Below, piece after piece: positions 25,174 to 33,483 of a DNA stretch of 64,000 nt. Source of the DNA: JBHGXV01 sp041920505 (GTDB taxonomy: Bacteria > Bacillota > Bacilli > Brevibacillales > Brevibacillaceae); contig JBHGXV010000063.1 of NCBI GenBank assembly GCA_041920505.1, positions 1-64,000 on the forward strand. The letters run 5' to 3'. Position numbers and translations under genes: made by a program. The notes beneath the pieces are model-generated. The model was not told the DNA's origin and did not search any database. It saw only the letters and a program-made list of their open reading frames with translations. The stretch's first letter is position 1; each line of letters starts with the position of its first letter.

Positions 25174-25207
25174 AAAAAGACCGCCGGAGTACGTTTCCGG
25201 CGGTCTT
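25174..25207. terminator. Strong hairpin terminator
   Basis: Perfect 12-bp stem AAGACCGCCGGA/TCCGGCGGTCTT (25177-25188 with 25196-25207), with TTTTT on the minus strand; lies between convergent genes. Confidence 0.85.
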
Positions 25208-25290
25208 CGTTTGTGCGCTGGTTCCGTAGTGTCATGTGTGATCATTCCCGCTCGGCGATTGCCGGGGGATCTTTTGCTGCATCCTGCCTA

Positions 25291-27255
25291 TCAGGACAGA
25301 TGGTGTGGTCCCGAGTCCGTTGACGTCCGGCACGGCAAGAGGCCGAGGGCTGCGGGATTGGTCAGGCTGGAGGTGTCGCCCGCAGGCTCGCCGAGATACG
25401 CTTGCCTGATCAGGCGGCGCATGATCTTTTGCGTGCGCGTCTTGGGCAGGTCGGCCACCAGATGCACCGCTCCCGGCTCGTACGGTTTGCCCAGCGAAGC
25501 GGCAACGTGTTGGCGCAGCTCTTCCGGCGTGAGCGTCGCTTTCGGTTTGGGAACGGCAAACACGACAATCTCCTCCCCTTTGAGCGGATCGGGCACGCCG
25601 ATCACGGCCGACTCCATCACGCCGGGGTGCTGGTTGAGGACGTCCTCGATTTCGCCCGGCCCGGTGCGGCGGCCCGACACTTTGATGACGTCGTCCGCCC
25701 GCCCAAGGTGAAACCAGTAGCCTTCTTCGTCCACCATGACCATGTCTCCCTGCCACCACATCTCGTTGCCCAGCGGAAAGTAGGTGTCCAGGTAACGTTT
25801 TTGGTCATTCCAGAAGCCGCGCGTCTGCGCCGGCTGCGGGCAGGTGAAGACGAGATAGCCCGGCTTGCCAGGCGGCACCGGCTGTCCCGCCTCATCCACC
25901 ACCCTGGCGCCGACGGCAGGGGTTGGTCCAAGGCAGGTGGCTTTTTGCGGCTGCACGCAAACGGATGAGATCACTTCAGCGAACAGTTCCGTTCCGCCGC
26001 TGCCGTTGATGATCGGGGCACGGCCCGCTCCCCACGAAAGATACCATTTCCACGTCTCCTCGTCGATCGGCTCGCCCGTATGCCCCAGAATGCGCAAGCG
26101 GCTCAGATCGGCTGATTGCCGCCACTTGTCGGCATGGGTTCGCAAGAGTCGCAGGGCGGTCGCCGGCGCGCCAAAACCGGACACGCGGTACTTTTCGATC
26201 AGTTCGAACAGACGGCCGGGATAGGGGTGCAGCGGACTTCCTTCGTACAGGAGGTAGGGAGCCGCCACCGTGTGCGCGGAGAACAACGGAAGCTGCCCCA
26301 TCATCCAGCCAAAGTCCGTCACCATAAACACGACGTCATCCGGACGGGTATCGTAGAGAAACAGCCCCACTTCCGCCGTTTTGACCGCAATCCCCCCGTG
26401 GACGTGGACGATTCCTTTGGGCTTGCCCGTCGTACCTGACGAGTAGCTGACCATGCAGATGTCTTCCGCATCGGTCTGCACCGTGTCAAACGTGTCACCG
26501 GCACGCGCGACCAACTCGCTCCAGCGGTAGTCCCGATCATGTGTGCACACGTCGTCCCGTTTTAGCCGCTCGGCCACGATCACGGCACCGACGGATGTCA
26601 CCGACGCAAGCGCGGCATCCAGCACCTGCTTGAGCCGCACCGTCTGTCCGCCCCGGTAGAATCCGTCGGCGGTGACCACCGCTTTCGCTTCCACGTCATT
26701 TAAACGCACGGCCACCGCCTCGGGGCCAAATCCGGAGAACAGCGGCACCGCCACCGCTCCCGCCTTGTAGATGCCGTAGAGCGCAATCACCGTCTCGGGG
26801 ATCATCGGCATGAACAAGGCCACCCTGTCGCCCCGTCCGATGCCTGCCGCGTGCAGCGCATTGGCGAAGCGGTTGGCTTCCGCCTGCAATTGCGCAAACG
26901 TGTAGCGGCGTGTCTCGTAATCCTCCCCTTCCCACAACAGCGCGGGCCGCCCGGCCGTCTCGGGATTGAGCGCCCACTTGTCCAAGAGGTTGTGAGCCAG
27001 ATTGATCCGGCCGCCGACAAACCACTTCGGCCAAGGAAGCCCCCGGGACAGGTCCACCACTTGTGTGTACGGCTGGTAAAACTGAATATCGGCAAAACGG
27101 ACAAACGCGTCCCAGAACCAGCCGACGTCCCCCTCCGAACGGGCTACAAGCTCCTGATAGTCGGCGATTCCCTCCCGATCCATAAACCTGCGCAGATGAC
27201 TGTGCCCAACGATCTCTTCCGACGGCACCCAAAGAACCGGACGCATCCGTGTCAT
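25291..27255 (-). CDS. AMP-forming acyl-CoA (acetyl-/acetoacetyl-CoA-type) synthetase
   Basis: 654 residues of the ANL superfamily. There is an N-terminal ACAS-type cap (FWDAFVRFADIQFYQPYTQV), the P-loop YSSGTTGKPKGIVHVHGG, the adenylation motif WWQGDMVMVDEEGYWFHLGRADDVIKVSGRR in pieces typical for short-chain acyl-CoA ligases, and the C-terminal catalytic Lys region LPKTRTQKIMRR. It should activate acetate, propionate or a short-chain keto acid. The ATG at 27255 has GGGGAGAG 4 nt upstream. The last ~18 residues after TSSLTNPAAL diverge from the usual end. A promoter with a palindrome over the -35 lies upstream. Confidence 0.87.
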   Translation of the reverse strand: MTRMRPVLWVPSEEIVGHSHLRRFMDREGIADYQELVARSEGDVGWFWDAFVRFADIQFYQPYTQVVDLSRGLPWPKWFVGGRINLAHNLLDKWALNPETAGRPALLWEGEDYETRRYTFAQLQAEANRFANALHAAGIGRGDRVALFMPMIPETVIALYGIYKAGAVAVPLFSGFGPEAVAVRLNDVEAKAVVTADGFYRGGQTVRLKQVLDAALASVTSVGAVIVAERLKRDDVCTHDRDYRWSELVARAGDTFDTVQTDAEDICMVSYSSGTTGKPKGIVHVHGGIAVKTAEVGLFLYDTRPDDVVFMVTDFGWMMGQLPLFSAHTVAAPYLLYEGSPLHPYPGRLFELIEKYRVSGFGAPATALRLLRTHADKWRQSADLSRLRILGHTGEPIDEETWKWYLSWGAGRAPIINGSGGTELFAEVISSVCVQPQKATCLGPTPAVGARVVDEAGQPVPPGKPGYLVFTCPQPAQTRGFWNDQKRYLDTYFPLGNEMWWQGDMVMVDEEGYWFHLGRADDVIKVSGRRTGPGEIEDVLNQHPGVMESAVIGVPDPLKGEEIVVFAVPKPKATLTPEELRQHVAASLGKPYEPGAVHLVADLPKTRTQKIMRRLIRQAYLGEPAGDTSSLTNPAALGLLPCRTSTDSGPHHLS

Positions 27256-27296
27256 TCCACTCTCCCCTTTCGCGAAAACGCTTCCACACACTGTCC

Positions 27297-27328
27297 AGTA
27301 TAACAAAATTTGTTAGAATATTCAAACA
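27297..27328 (-). promoter_or_regulatory. Promoter and overlapping palindrome for the acyl-CoA synthetase gene
   Basis: Minus strand TTGAAT (27320-27325), 17 nt, TATACT (27297-27302). A palindrome TGTTTGAATATTCTAACA (27311-27328, one mismatch) covers the -35 and looks like a repressor site; it does not match FadR. Confidence 0.65.
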
Positions 27329-27399
27329 ACAACCGCGCGCGGCTGTTTCTTTTCTGTCCCATTCGGGCGTGCTACACTGGTAACAAGGAGTGGGATTGA

Positions 27400-27615
27400 A
27401 TGGAGAAATCGTTTTTTTACGCGGTGCCGTGGCAAGAGGCCAAGCATTATGCCGAAGCCCTGCAGGCGATCGGGGTCAGCTATCAGATTGAATCGCCGCT
27501 TGATTTTCCGCTGATTGCCGAGGGTCACCTGGCCTTCGTCTTTCCCAGCCTGCCGATCCGGTTGTACGCCAAGGTGCGTGTCCTGTTCGGTCAGGACGGG
27601 AGGCGTTATCCCTGA
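27400..27615 (+). CDS. Conserved small hypothetical protein, 71 residues
   Basis: Begins MEKSFFYAVPWQEAKHYAEA; a compact alpha/beta protein with no membrane segment. The sense of 'QAIGVSYQIESPLDFPLIAEG' suggests a small domain related to YlbF-neighbour type proteins, but I do not recognise a family. AAGGAG is 9 nt upstream. Convergent with ung. Confidence 0.65.
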   Translation: MEKSFFYAVPWQEAKHYAEALQAIGVSYQIESPLDFPLIAEGHLAFVFPSLPIRLYAKVRVLFGQDGRRYP

Positions 27616-27616
27616 C

Positions 27617-27645
27617 GAAAAGGCGGGCCGTCCGACACGCCCGCC
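27617..27645 (-). terminator. Terminator of ung
   Basis: GGCGGGC/GCCCGCC stem (27622-27628 with 27639-27645) followed by TTTTCGTC on the minus strand. Confidence 0.7.
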
Positions 27646-27684
27646 ACAAAAATCGGCCGGGTACGTTCCCCAAACCGGGATCGC

Positions 27685-28356
27685 CTACAGATCCGGTATC
27701 TGCCAATCGATCGGTTCGCTGCCCATCTCGCGTAAAAACTGGTTGGCCCGCGAGAATGGCCGCGTGCCGAAAAAGCCTCTTCGCGCCGACAGCGGACTGG
27801 GATGGGCCCCGGTGATGATCAGGTGCCTGGACGACGTCACCAGCTTCTGTTTCGCCTGGGCGTGGCTGCCCCAGAGGATGAAGACCATCGGCTGCACCCG
27901 CTCGTTCAACGCGGCGATCACCCGGTCGGTAAACGTTTCCCAGCCCTTGCCCTTGTGCGAGTTGGGCTCCCCTGCGCGCACGGTCAGGACGGTGTTGAGC
28001 AGCAGCACGCCCTGCTCGGCCCACGGGATCAGACAGCCGTTGTTGGGGATGCGGCAGCCCACATCCGTTTGCAACTCTTTGTAGATGTTTTGCAAGGAGC
28101 GCGGCGGTTTTACCCCCGGCTTGACCGAAAAGCTGAGTCCGTGCGCCTGATCGGGCTGATGGTACGGGTCCTGTCCGAGAATCACCACCTTGGTTTCGGC
28201 GTAGCCGGTCAGCCGGAGGGCGGCAAAAATGTCCTCCCGCAGCGGATAGACCACATGCGTCCGGTACTCCTCGTCCAAAACCCGTTCCAACTCCCGGAAG
28301 TACGCCTTCGTGGTCTCCTCCTGCAACCACGGGTCCCAATCATGTTTCCATCGCAT
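27685..28356 (-). CDS. ung: Uracil-DNA glycosylase (family 1)
   Basis: 223 residues. Water-activating motif GQDPYH at 61-66 (Asp63), the uracil-pocket segment GVLLLNTVLTVRAG, and the minor-groove loop GAHPSPLSARRGFFG with the catalytic His. Removes uracil from DNA in base-excision repair. The ATG at 28356 has GGAGAAGAGG upstream; longer in-frame starts exist to 28500 but would add a non-homologous extension. Confidence 0.97.
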   Translation of the reverse strand: MRWKHDWDPWLQEETTKAYFRELERVLDEEYRTHVVYPLREDIFAALRLTGYAETKVVILGQDPYHQPDQAHGLSFSVKPGVKPPRSLQNIYKELQTDVGCRIPNNGCLIPWAEQGVLLLNTVLTVRAGEPNSHKGKGWETFTDRVIAALNERVQPMVFILWGSHAQAKQKLVTSSRHLIITGAHPSPLSARRGFFGTRPFSRANQFLREMGSEPIDWQIPDL

Positions 28357-28506
28357 CAAACCTCTTCTCCTTCCCTGTGATCCCCTTTGATTGTACCACA
28401 TTCCGCCGGCCTCTCCTGTCTGTGAAACCCGTAAGCAAAACCGCTTCCCCAATCGCCCGGCCTGGCTTATCATAAAGAGAAACAGCAAGCGTCGCTGCAC
28501 CGCAAC

Positions 28507-28526
28507 ATGAATGATGATTCATTCAT
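28507..28526. promoter_or_regulatory. FadR operator upstream of the SDR/ALDH operon
   Basis: A 20-bp near-perfect palindrome ATGAATGATGATTCATTCAT, agreeing with WTGAATGAMTANTCATTCAW except in the central four bases. It ends 19 bp before the start codon, so a bound repressor would block initiation or early elongation. Confidence 0.8.
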
Positions 28527-28545
28527 GACGTTGAGGAGGGATGAA

Positions 28546-29643
28546 ATGGGCCACACCTATTTTTTCACCGGCTTTCCCGGATTTCTCGCCACCGCGCTGA
28601 TTCGCGCCCTGTCGCGACGCGGCCAGGAAGCGGAACGGTTCTACCTCTTGGTCCTGCCTGCAATGCGCGAACAGGCGCTGGCGGAGGCGGGCCGGATCGT
28701 GGCAGAGCAACAGTTCGCCCCCGAGCAGTTGGTCATCTTCACCGGGGACATCACCTTGCCCGGACTGGGTCTGGCGGCGGAGGAGACCGCCCGGTTGCGC
28801 CGCGACATTACCCATGTGTTTCACCTCGCGGCCATCTACGATTTGGCGGTCCCTCGCGACATCGCCTATCGGGTGAACGTCGTCGGCACGGGACACGTTA
28901 ACGACTGGGTGCTGACGCTTGACAACCTCAAACGCTACGTCTACTTCAGCACGGCTTACGTATCCGGCACGCGCGAGGGGCGCATCCTGGAAACGGAACT
29001 TGTGATGAACCAGTCGTTCAAAAACCATTACGAGGAGACCAAATACGAGGCGGAAGTCCTGGTGCAGGCGATTGCCGACCGAGTGCCGCTGACCGTGATC
29101 CGTCCGGGAATCGTCAAGGGTGATTCGCGCACGGGCGAGACGATCAAATTTGACGGTCCCTACTTTTTGCTCAACGTTTTCGATCGGCTGCGCTTTTTGC
29201 CGTTCATCCCGTACATCGGCAAAGGAGACGCGCCTGTCAATCTGGTGCCGGTCGACTACATCGTCGAAGCCACCGTGTACCTCGCCCACCGGGAAGAGAG
29301 TGCGGGCAAAACGTATCATTTGACCGATCCGAATCCGTACACGGTCCGCGACCTGTACCGGCGAATGATGCAGGAGTTGCTCGGCAAAAGTCCGCTGGGG
29401 ACGATCCCTGTCTCCCTGGCCAAGGCGGCCTTGTCCGTTCCCGCGCTGCGCCGCTATCTCGGCGTGGAAAGGGAGGCGATGGACTACTTCACCTGCCGAA
29501 CTATTTACGACTGCACACAGGCGCAGCAAGACTTGGCCGGTTCGGGCATCCGCTGTCCCGACTTCATGGAGGGCATCCCGGCCATGGTCCGCTTCTACGT
29601 CCAACACAAGCAGGATCAAGACAAGCAATTGACGATTCGCTAG
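28546..29643 (+). CDS. Extended SDR oxidoreductase resembling fatty acyl-CoA/acyl reductases
   Basis: 365 residues. The N-terminal Rossmann motif TGFPGFLA lies at 8-15. The active site is Ser/Thr near 135 (YFSTAYVSG) with Tyr162 and Lys166 (YEETK). Layout and motifs resemble the NAD_binding_4 (male-sterility, acyl-CoA reductase) group, in which an acyl thioester is reduced to an aldehyde or alcohol. It is coupled to an aldehyde dehydrogenase 10 bp downstream and has a FadR-type operator, pointing to long-chain acyl substrates. AGGAGGG lies 5 nt before the ATG. Substrate is inferred, not shown. Confidence 0.78.
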   Translation: MGHTYFFTGFPGFLATALIRALSRRGQEAERFYLLVLPAMREQALAEAGRIVAEQQFAPEQLVIFTGDITLPGLGLAAEETARLRRDITHVFHLAAIYDLAVPRDIAYRVNVVGTGHVNDWVLTLDNLKRYVYFSTAYVSGTREGRILETELVMNQSFKNHYEETKYEAEVLVQAIADRVPLTVIRPGIVKGDSRTGETIKFDGPYFLLNVFDRLRFLPFIPYIGKGDAPVNLVPVDYIVEATVYLAHREESAGKTYHLTDPNPYTVRDLYRRMMQELLGKSPLGTIPVSLAKAALSVPALRRYLGVEREAMDYFTCRTIYDCTQAQQDLAGSGIRCPDFMEGIPAMVRFYVQHKQDQDKQLTIR

Positions 29644-29653
29644 GAGGTCAGGC

Positions 29654-31024
29654 ATGAACACCTACCGAGAACTGATCGAACGGCAACGGGCGTATTTCCT
29701 CACAGGAGCGACCCGGGACGTGCCGTTTCGCCTGGAGATGTTAAAGCGCCTGCTCGACGCCGTCACCCGCTATGAAGCCGACCTGTTTTTGGCCCTCAAG
29801 GCCGACTTGAACAAATCGACGTTCGAATCGTACGTGTTGGAAATCGGTGTCGTGCGGGAAGAGATTCGCTTCGCCATCAAGCATCTGAAGCGCTGGGCCA
29901 AACCGCGCAAGGTAAAAACGACGCTCCCTTTGTTCGGCTCCGCCAGTTGGATCTATCCCGAACCGTACGGCGTCTGTCTGATCGTCGCGCCGTGGAACTA
30001 CCCGTTCAATCTGGCTGTCGCTCCGCTGATCGGCGCGATCGCCGCCGGGAACTGCGCCGTGCTCAAGCCGTCCGAGCTTTCGCCGCACACGTCGCAGGTA
30101 CTCGCCCGCCTCATCCGGGAAACCTTTCCCGAGGAGTATGTGTGCGTGGTCGAAGGCGGTGTCGAGGAAAGCAACGCCTTGTTGCGCGAACGGTTTGACC
30201 ACATCTTTTTCACCGGCAGCGTCCACGTCGGCAAGATCGTAATGGAAGCGGCGTCCAGGCACCTCACCCCGGTGACGCTGGAATTGGGCGGAAAAAGTCC
30301 CTGCATCGTGCACGCCGACGCCAACCTCGACCTGGCCGCCAGGCGGATCGCCTGGGGCAAGTGCCTCAACGCCGGGCAAACCTGTGTCGCCCCGGATTAC
30401 CTGCTGGTTCACCGGCAGGTAAAAGAGGCGCTCCTGGAACGCATGCGATCGGCCATCGCCGGTATGTATGGCGAAGACGTCATGCGCAATCCCGACTATA
30501 CGCGGATCGTGAGCCAACGTCACTTCGAGCGGCTCACCCGGTTTTTGCGGGACGGCGAAGCGGTTATCGGGGGCAGGCACGACCCCGTGCGGCTGGTGAT
30601 CGAGCCGACCGTTCTCGACTGTGTGCAGTGGGACGATCCGGTGATGCAGGAAGAGATCTTCGGCCCGATCCTGCCGGTACTTGCCTATGACAACCTCGAC
30701 GAGGCCATCGCCGCCGTCAATGCCCGCCCCAAGCCGCTCGCGCTCTACCTCTTTACCGAAAGCGCCAAGGTGCAGCAAACTGTGCTCGCGCAGGTCTCCT
30801 TTGGCGGCGGCTGCGTCAACGACACGCTCTACCATCTGGCCAACCCGCACCTGCCGTTCGGCGGCGTCGGCGAAAGCGGCATCGGCGGCTATCACGGCAA
30901 GCACAGTTTCGACACGTTTTCCCACCACAAAAGCGTGCTCAAGCAGACGACGCTGTTCGACATTCCGCTGCGCTACCCCCAGACGAAACACGCGCTAAAG
31001 ATGATCCGGATGTTTCTCCGGTAA
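29654..31024 (+). CDS. Aldehyde dehydrogenase (class 3 / YwdH-type, fatty aldehyde likely)
   Basis: 456 residues, the short class 3 type. Catalytic Cys244 in GQTCVAPDY and Glu210 in LELGGKSP; the NAD site has APWNYPFNL and FTGSVHVGK. Enzymes of this length oxidise medium- and long-chain aldehydes, and the C-terminal tail is amphipathic and basic (KHALKMIRMFLR), as in membrane-associated fatty aldehyde dehydrogenases. It follows the acyl-reductase-like SDR by 10 bp under the same FadR site. Confidence 0.9.
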   Translation: MNTYRELIERQRAYFLTGATRDVPFRLEMLKRLLDAVTRYEADLFLALKADLNKSTFESYVLEIGVVREEIRFAIKHLKRWAKPRKVKTTLPLFGSASWIYPEPYGVCLIVAPWNYPFNLAVAPLIGAIAAGNCAVLKPSELSPHTSQVLARLIRETFPEEYVCVVEGGVEESNALLRERFDHIFFTGSVHVGKIVMEAASRHLTPVTLELGGKSPCIVHADANLDLAARRIAWGKCLNAGQTCVAPDYLLVHRQVKEALLERMRSAIAGMYGEDVMRNPDYTRIVSQRHFERLTRFLRDGEAVIGGRHDPVRLVIEPTVLDCVQWDDPVMQEEIFGPILPVLAYDNLDEAIAAVNARPKPLALYLFTESAKVQQTVLAQVSFGGGCVNDTLYHLANPHLPFGGVGESGIGGYHGKHSFDTFSHHKSVLKQTTLFDIPLRYPQTKHALKMIRMFLR

Positions 31025-31030
31025 ATATGG

Positions 31031-31064
31031 AAACGGACGCACTGTTGCGAGTGCGTCCGTTTTG
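31031..31064 (+). terminator. Intrinsic terminator
   Basis: Perfect 13-bp stem AAACGGACGCACT/AGTGCGTCCGTTT (31031-31043 with 31050-31062) followed by TTG. Confidence 0.85.
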
Positions 31065-31076
31065 TCATTGCGATCG

Positions 31077-33140
31077 TTACACCAATACCCGTACCTGTAC
31101 GCCCAGGAAGGCGCTCACGTGCGGCGGATACAACTCCGGCGTGCCGTACAGGCACCAGCGGCCGTCCCCCCGCCGACCGATCAGGCCCGCGAGCGTCCAG
31201 TCGGGTGCGAGAGAGTCCGCCGCTTCGCGTTCCAGCTCCAGCGCGATCTCCTCGCCATCCCCGCGTTTTACCAGCCAGCCGCGTTCGTCTCTTGTCTGCA
31301 AGACGAGCGCTTCTTCTGCGACGAACTCAAGCGCTGGGCCGGCGTCGTGCAGGTTGGCGGCTGCCGCTTTTTGCAACAGCACGCGCAAGCGGTACGCCTC
31401 CGGCAACTCCTCCTTGAGCGCCCCCAGAAGCGGCTGCATCCGGCCGGCCAATTGGGTGCCCGTCTGTTTGTCCAGCCACTTGAAAAAGCCGGCGAGCACG
31501 GACAAAAGGTTGGCGGCCAGCGTCTTCGTCGGGTTGTCCACCCGCTCGATCACGTCGTGGACGAGGAAGTAGGCCACTTCCTCCGGGCGAAGCGACGGCC
31601 ATTCGAAACCAGGCCCGAAGGCGCTACGCACGAACGAGCGGAACAGGTTCATCGCCTCGTCGTACTTTTTCACGGTGGCGTCCGATTTGCCCTCGGTCAT
31701 CTCGGCGACGAACCGGGCAATCTCCTCCAGCCGCTCGGGACGAACGGTGTACTCGCTCTCCGGCAGCCCCTCGATCAACGGGCGGCGGAGCAGATTGGCC
31801 ACATGAAGTGTCTGATTTGGCAACGCCAGCTTCGGCCGCAGCAGATCCAGCCGCATGAAACGGCCCGGTCCCTGGTTCAATTGGCTGTCGTGCTCCACCT
31901 TGGCCACCATCCGCTCCACCGCGCCGTGCAGCGACGCATTGTCGGAAGCGGCGGCGAGAACGGGAGCCAGCCCGTGCAACTCTGGATGCGGCGTCACCAG
32001 CCACTTTTCCGCGAAATAGGTCTGAACCGCCCACTGCAGAACCCGTTGCGGCAGCGGCGGCTGGCTGGTGATAAAGATCGTGCCGCGCATCAGCTTGCTG
32101 CCCGTGGACGTGAGCGCGGAAATCGCCGCCTCTTCGGCCCATTCGCAGAGTCCCAGGCTGTCCGCCATCTCGTCGATCCGGTCGACAAAGCTTTCCAGAA
32201 CGACGGCTTCCGGCTGGATCAGCAACTCGCCGATCACTTCGTGCAATTCCAAAAGGGCATTGTCAAGGGTGGAAAACAGGTGCTCTTCCTTGCGGGCGGC
32301 GTACACCCAGATCTCCTGTTGCCCATCCCATTTTTTCAGTTCAAACGATCCGTGCTGCTCCAGGCGTTGGCGCAGCGAATCGGTCTGCACCGGCCGATAC
32401 ACGCGGCGCAACAAGATATCGGCGCGCCGTGCCACAGGCCGTTCCTCGCCGCTTTGCACGATCAACCGGTACAACTCCGTGGCATGGGCGCGGAAGAACG
32501 CGCCCGCATCGGTCTGCACCTCTGCCTCGTACGATCGCAGCCATTGATGAAGCATGGGCGTCAGCTCGGCGTCGAGAATCAGGCTGCCTGCCAACAAAAG
32601 TTGCCGGCTGCCAAGGGTCAACAGTCGGCCGAGGAGAAGTTGCCCCGGCTCGGCTTGTCCGGCGCTCACCCCCACGACGAAGTGGGTCTGGCCGGTGACG
32701 ACGTCCCGTACCGCAAGCATGTCCTCGCTTTGTTCCAGTATGTCGTACAGGCCGAGCGACATCGCCCTAAATGCCTGCTTCATGTTGGTGTCCATCCGCC
32801 TGCCGTCTGTTTGCAAATACGTTTCCAAGAGCGTCGTGCCGTCCACCTGGTAATCGAAAATGAACCAGTTGAAAAAATGAATCGCCCATTGCGGCTGGAT
32901 GGATGCCTGAACGGAAAGTCCGGTTTCGTCGGCAAACCGCTCGCGTGCCGCGTCAATCGCCTGGTGTTGGACACGCGTCGAGACGTATCGGTTTAACCGC
33001 TCCAGCCATGACGTGTACTCGTTGCGCAGCTTCTGCTCCCGCAGGTTGCGCATATGCGCAATCGGCGTGACGATGCCGCAGCACTTTTTGTACTTTTTTC
33101 CGCTTCCGCACGGACAAAGCTCATTTCTACCGACTGACAT
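31077..33140 (-). CDS. SEC-C zinc-motif protein of unknown function, with recombinase core-binding-like segment
   Basis: 687 residues. A SEC-C zinc knuckle is at the very N-terminus (NELCPCGSGKKYKKCCG). A long helical region of unknown type follows; at about residues 480-570 the pattern ATVKKYDEAMNLFRSFV ... LSVLAGFFKWLDK resembles the SAM-like N-terminal domain of tyrosine recombinases, but no catalytic domain follows. The C-terminus is alpha/beta. The ATG at 33140 has GGAG 10 nt upstream; the frame extends 11 codons further. Last gene of a three-gene unit. SEC-C motifs bind zinc and often SecB- or ribosome-associated partners; the role here is unknown. Confidence 0.7.
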   Translation of the reverse strand: MSVGRNELCPCGSGKKYKKCCGIVTPIAHMRNLREQKLRNEYTSWLERLNRYVSTRVQHQAIDAARERFADETGLSVQASIQPQWAIHFFNWFIFDYQVDGTTLLETYLQTDGRRMDTNMKQAFRAMSLGLYDILEQSEDMLAVRDVVTGQTHFVVGVSAGQAEPGQLLLGRLLTLGSRQLLLAGSLILDAELTPMLHQWLRSYEAEVQTDAGAFFRAHATELYRLIVQSGEERPVARRADILLRRVYRPVQTDSLRQRLEQHGSFELKKWDGQQEIWVYAARKEEHLFSTLDNALLELHEVIGELLIQPEAVVLESFVDRIDEMADSLGLCEWAEEAAISALTSTGSKLMRGTIFITSQPPLPQRVLQWAVQTYFAEKWLVTPHPELHGLAPVLAAASDNASLHGAVERMVAKVEHDSQLNQGPGRFMRLDLLRPKLALPNQTLHVANLLRRPLIEGLPESEYTVRPERLEEIARFVAEMTEGKSDATVKKYDEAMNLFRSFVRSAFGPGFEWPSLRPEEVAYFLVHDVIERVDNPTKTLAANLLSVLAGFFKWLDKQTGTQLAGRMQPLLGALKEELPEAYRLRVLLQKAAAANLHDAGPALEFVAEEALVLQTRDERGWLVKRGDGEEIALELEREAADSLAPDWTLAGLIGRRGDGRWCLYGTPELYPPHVSAFLGVQVRVLV

Positions 33141-33240
33141 GGGGGTGGTTCTCCTTTCGTCCCAGCGCGGCATGCGCGGGGAATTGCGACAATCCCCCTA
33201 TATATACCGCATTTCCATGACGTAATTCAAGTGATTTCTG

Positions 33241-33483
33241 TTAATCGATGCTCATCTCCGCCAGCGATTCCCAACGGGCGACAAACGCTTCCAGCCTTTG
33301 CACGCGCCGCTCGATCTGCTGTTTTTCCCGGATGCACGTGGAGATCGCCGACAACTGATTGTCCGCAAACAGTCGCACCACCTCCCGCTCCATCTGTTGC
33401 AGACGGTCGCGGTACCGGGCGATGATCTCGCGCAAAAGGACAAACCGATCATCGATGCGGATGGATGGCTCGATCTGGGTCAT
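33241..33483 (-). CDS. Small coiled-coil protein, hypothetical
   Basis: 80 residues, almost wholly helical with heptad character (REIIARYRDRLQQMEREVVRL, KQQIERRVQRLEAFVARW). No family recognised. It overlaps the upstream gene by 4 bp (ATGA), so it is translated in the same operon, and lies 100 bp upstream of the SEC-C gene. Likely an adaptor or oligomerisation partner of one of its neighbours. Confidence 0.65.
   Translation of the reverse strand: MTQIEPSIRIDDRFVLLREIIARYRDRLQQMEREVVRLFADNQLSAISTCIREKQQIERRVQRLEAFVARWESLAEMSID

Noticed and set aside
31062..32996. Plus-strand open frame of 644 codons
   Set aside because: Antisense to the SEC-C gene; arginine/histidine-rich shadow with no recognisable domain or ribosome site.
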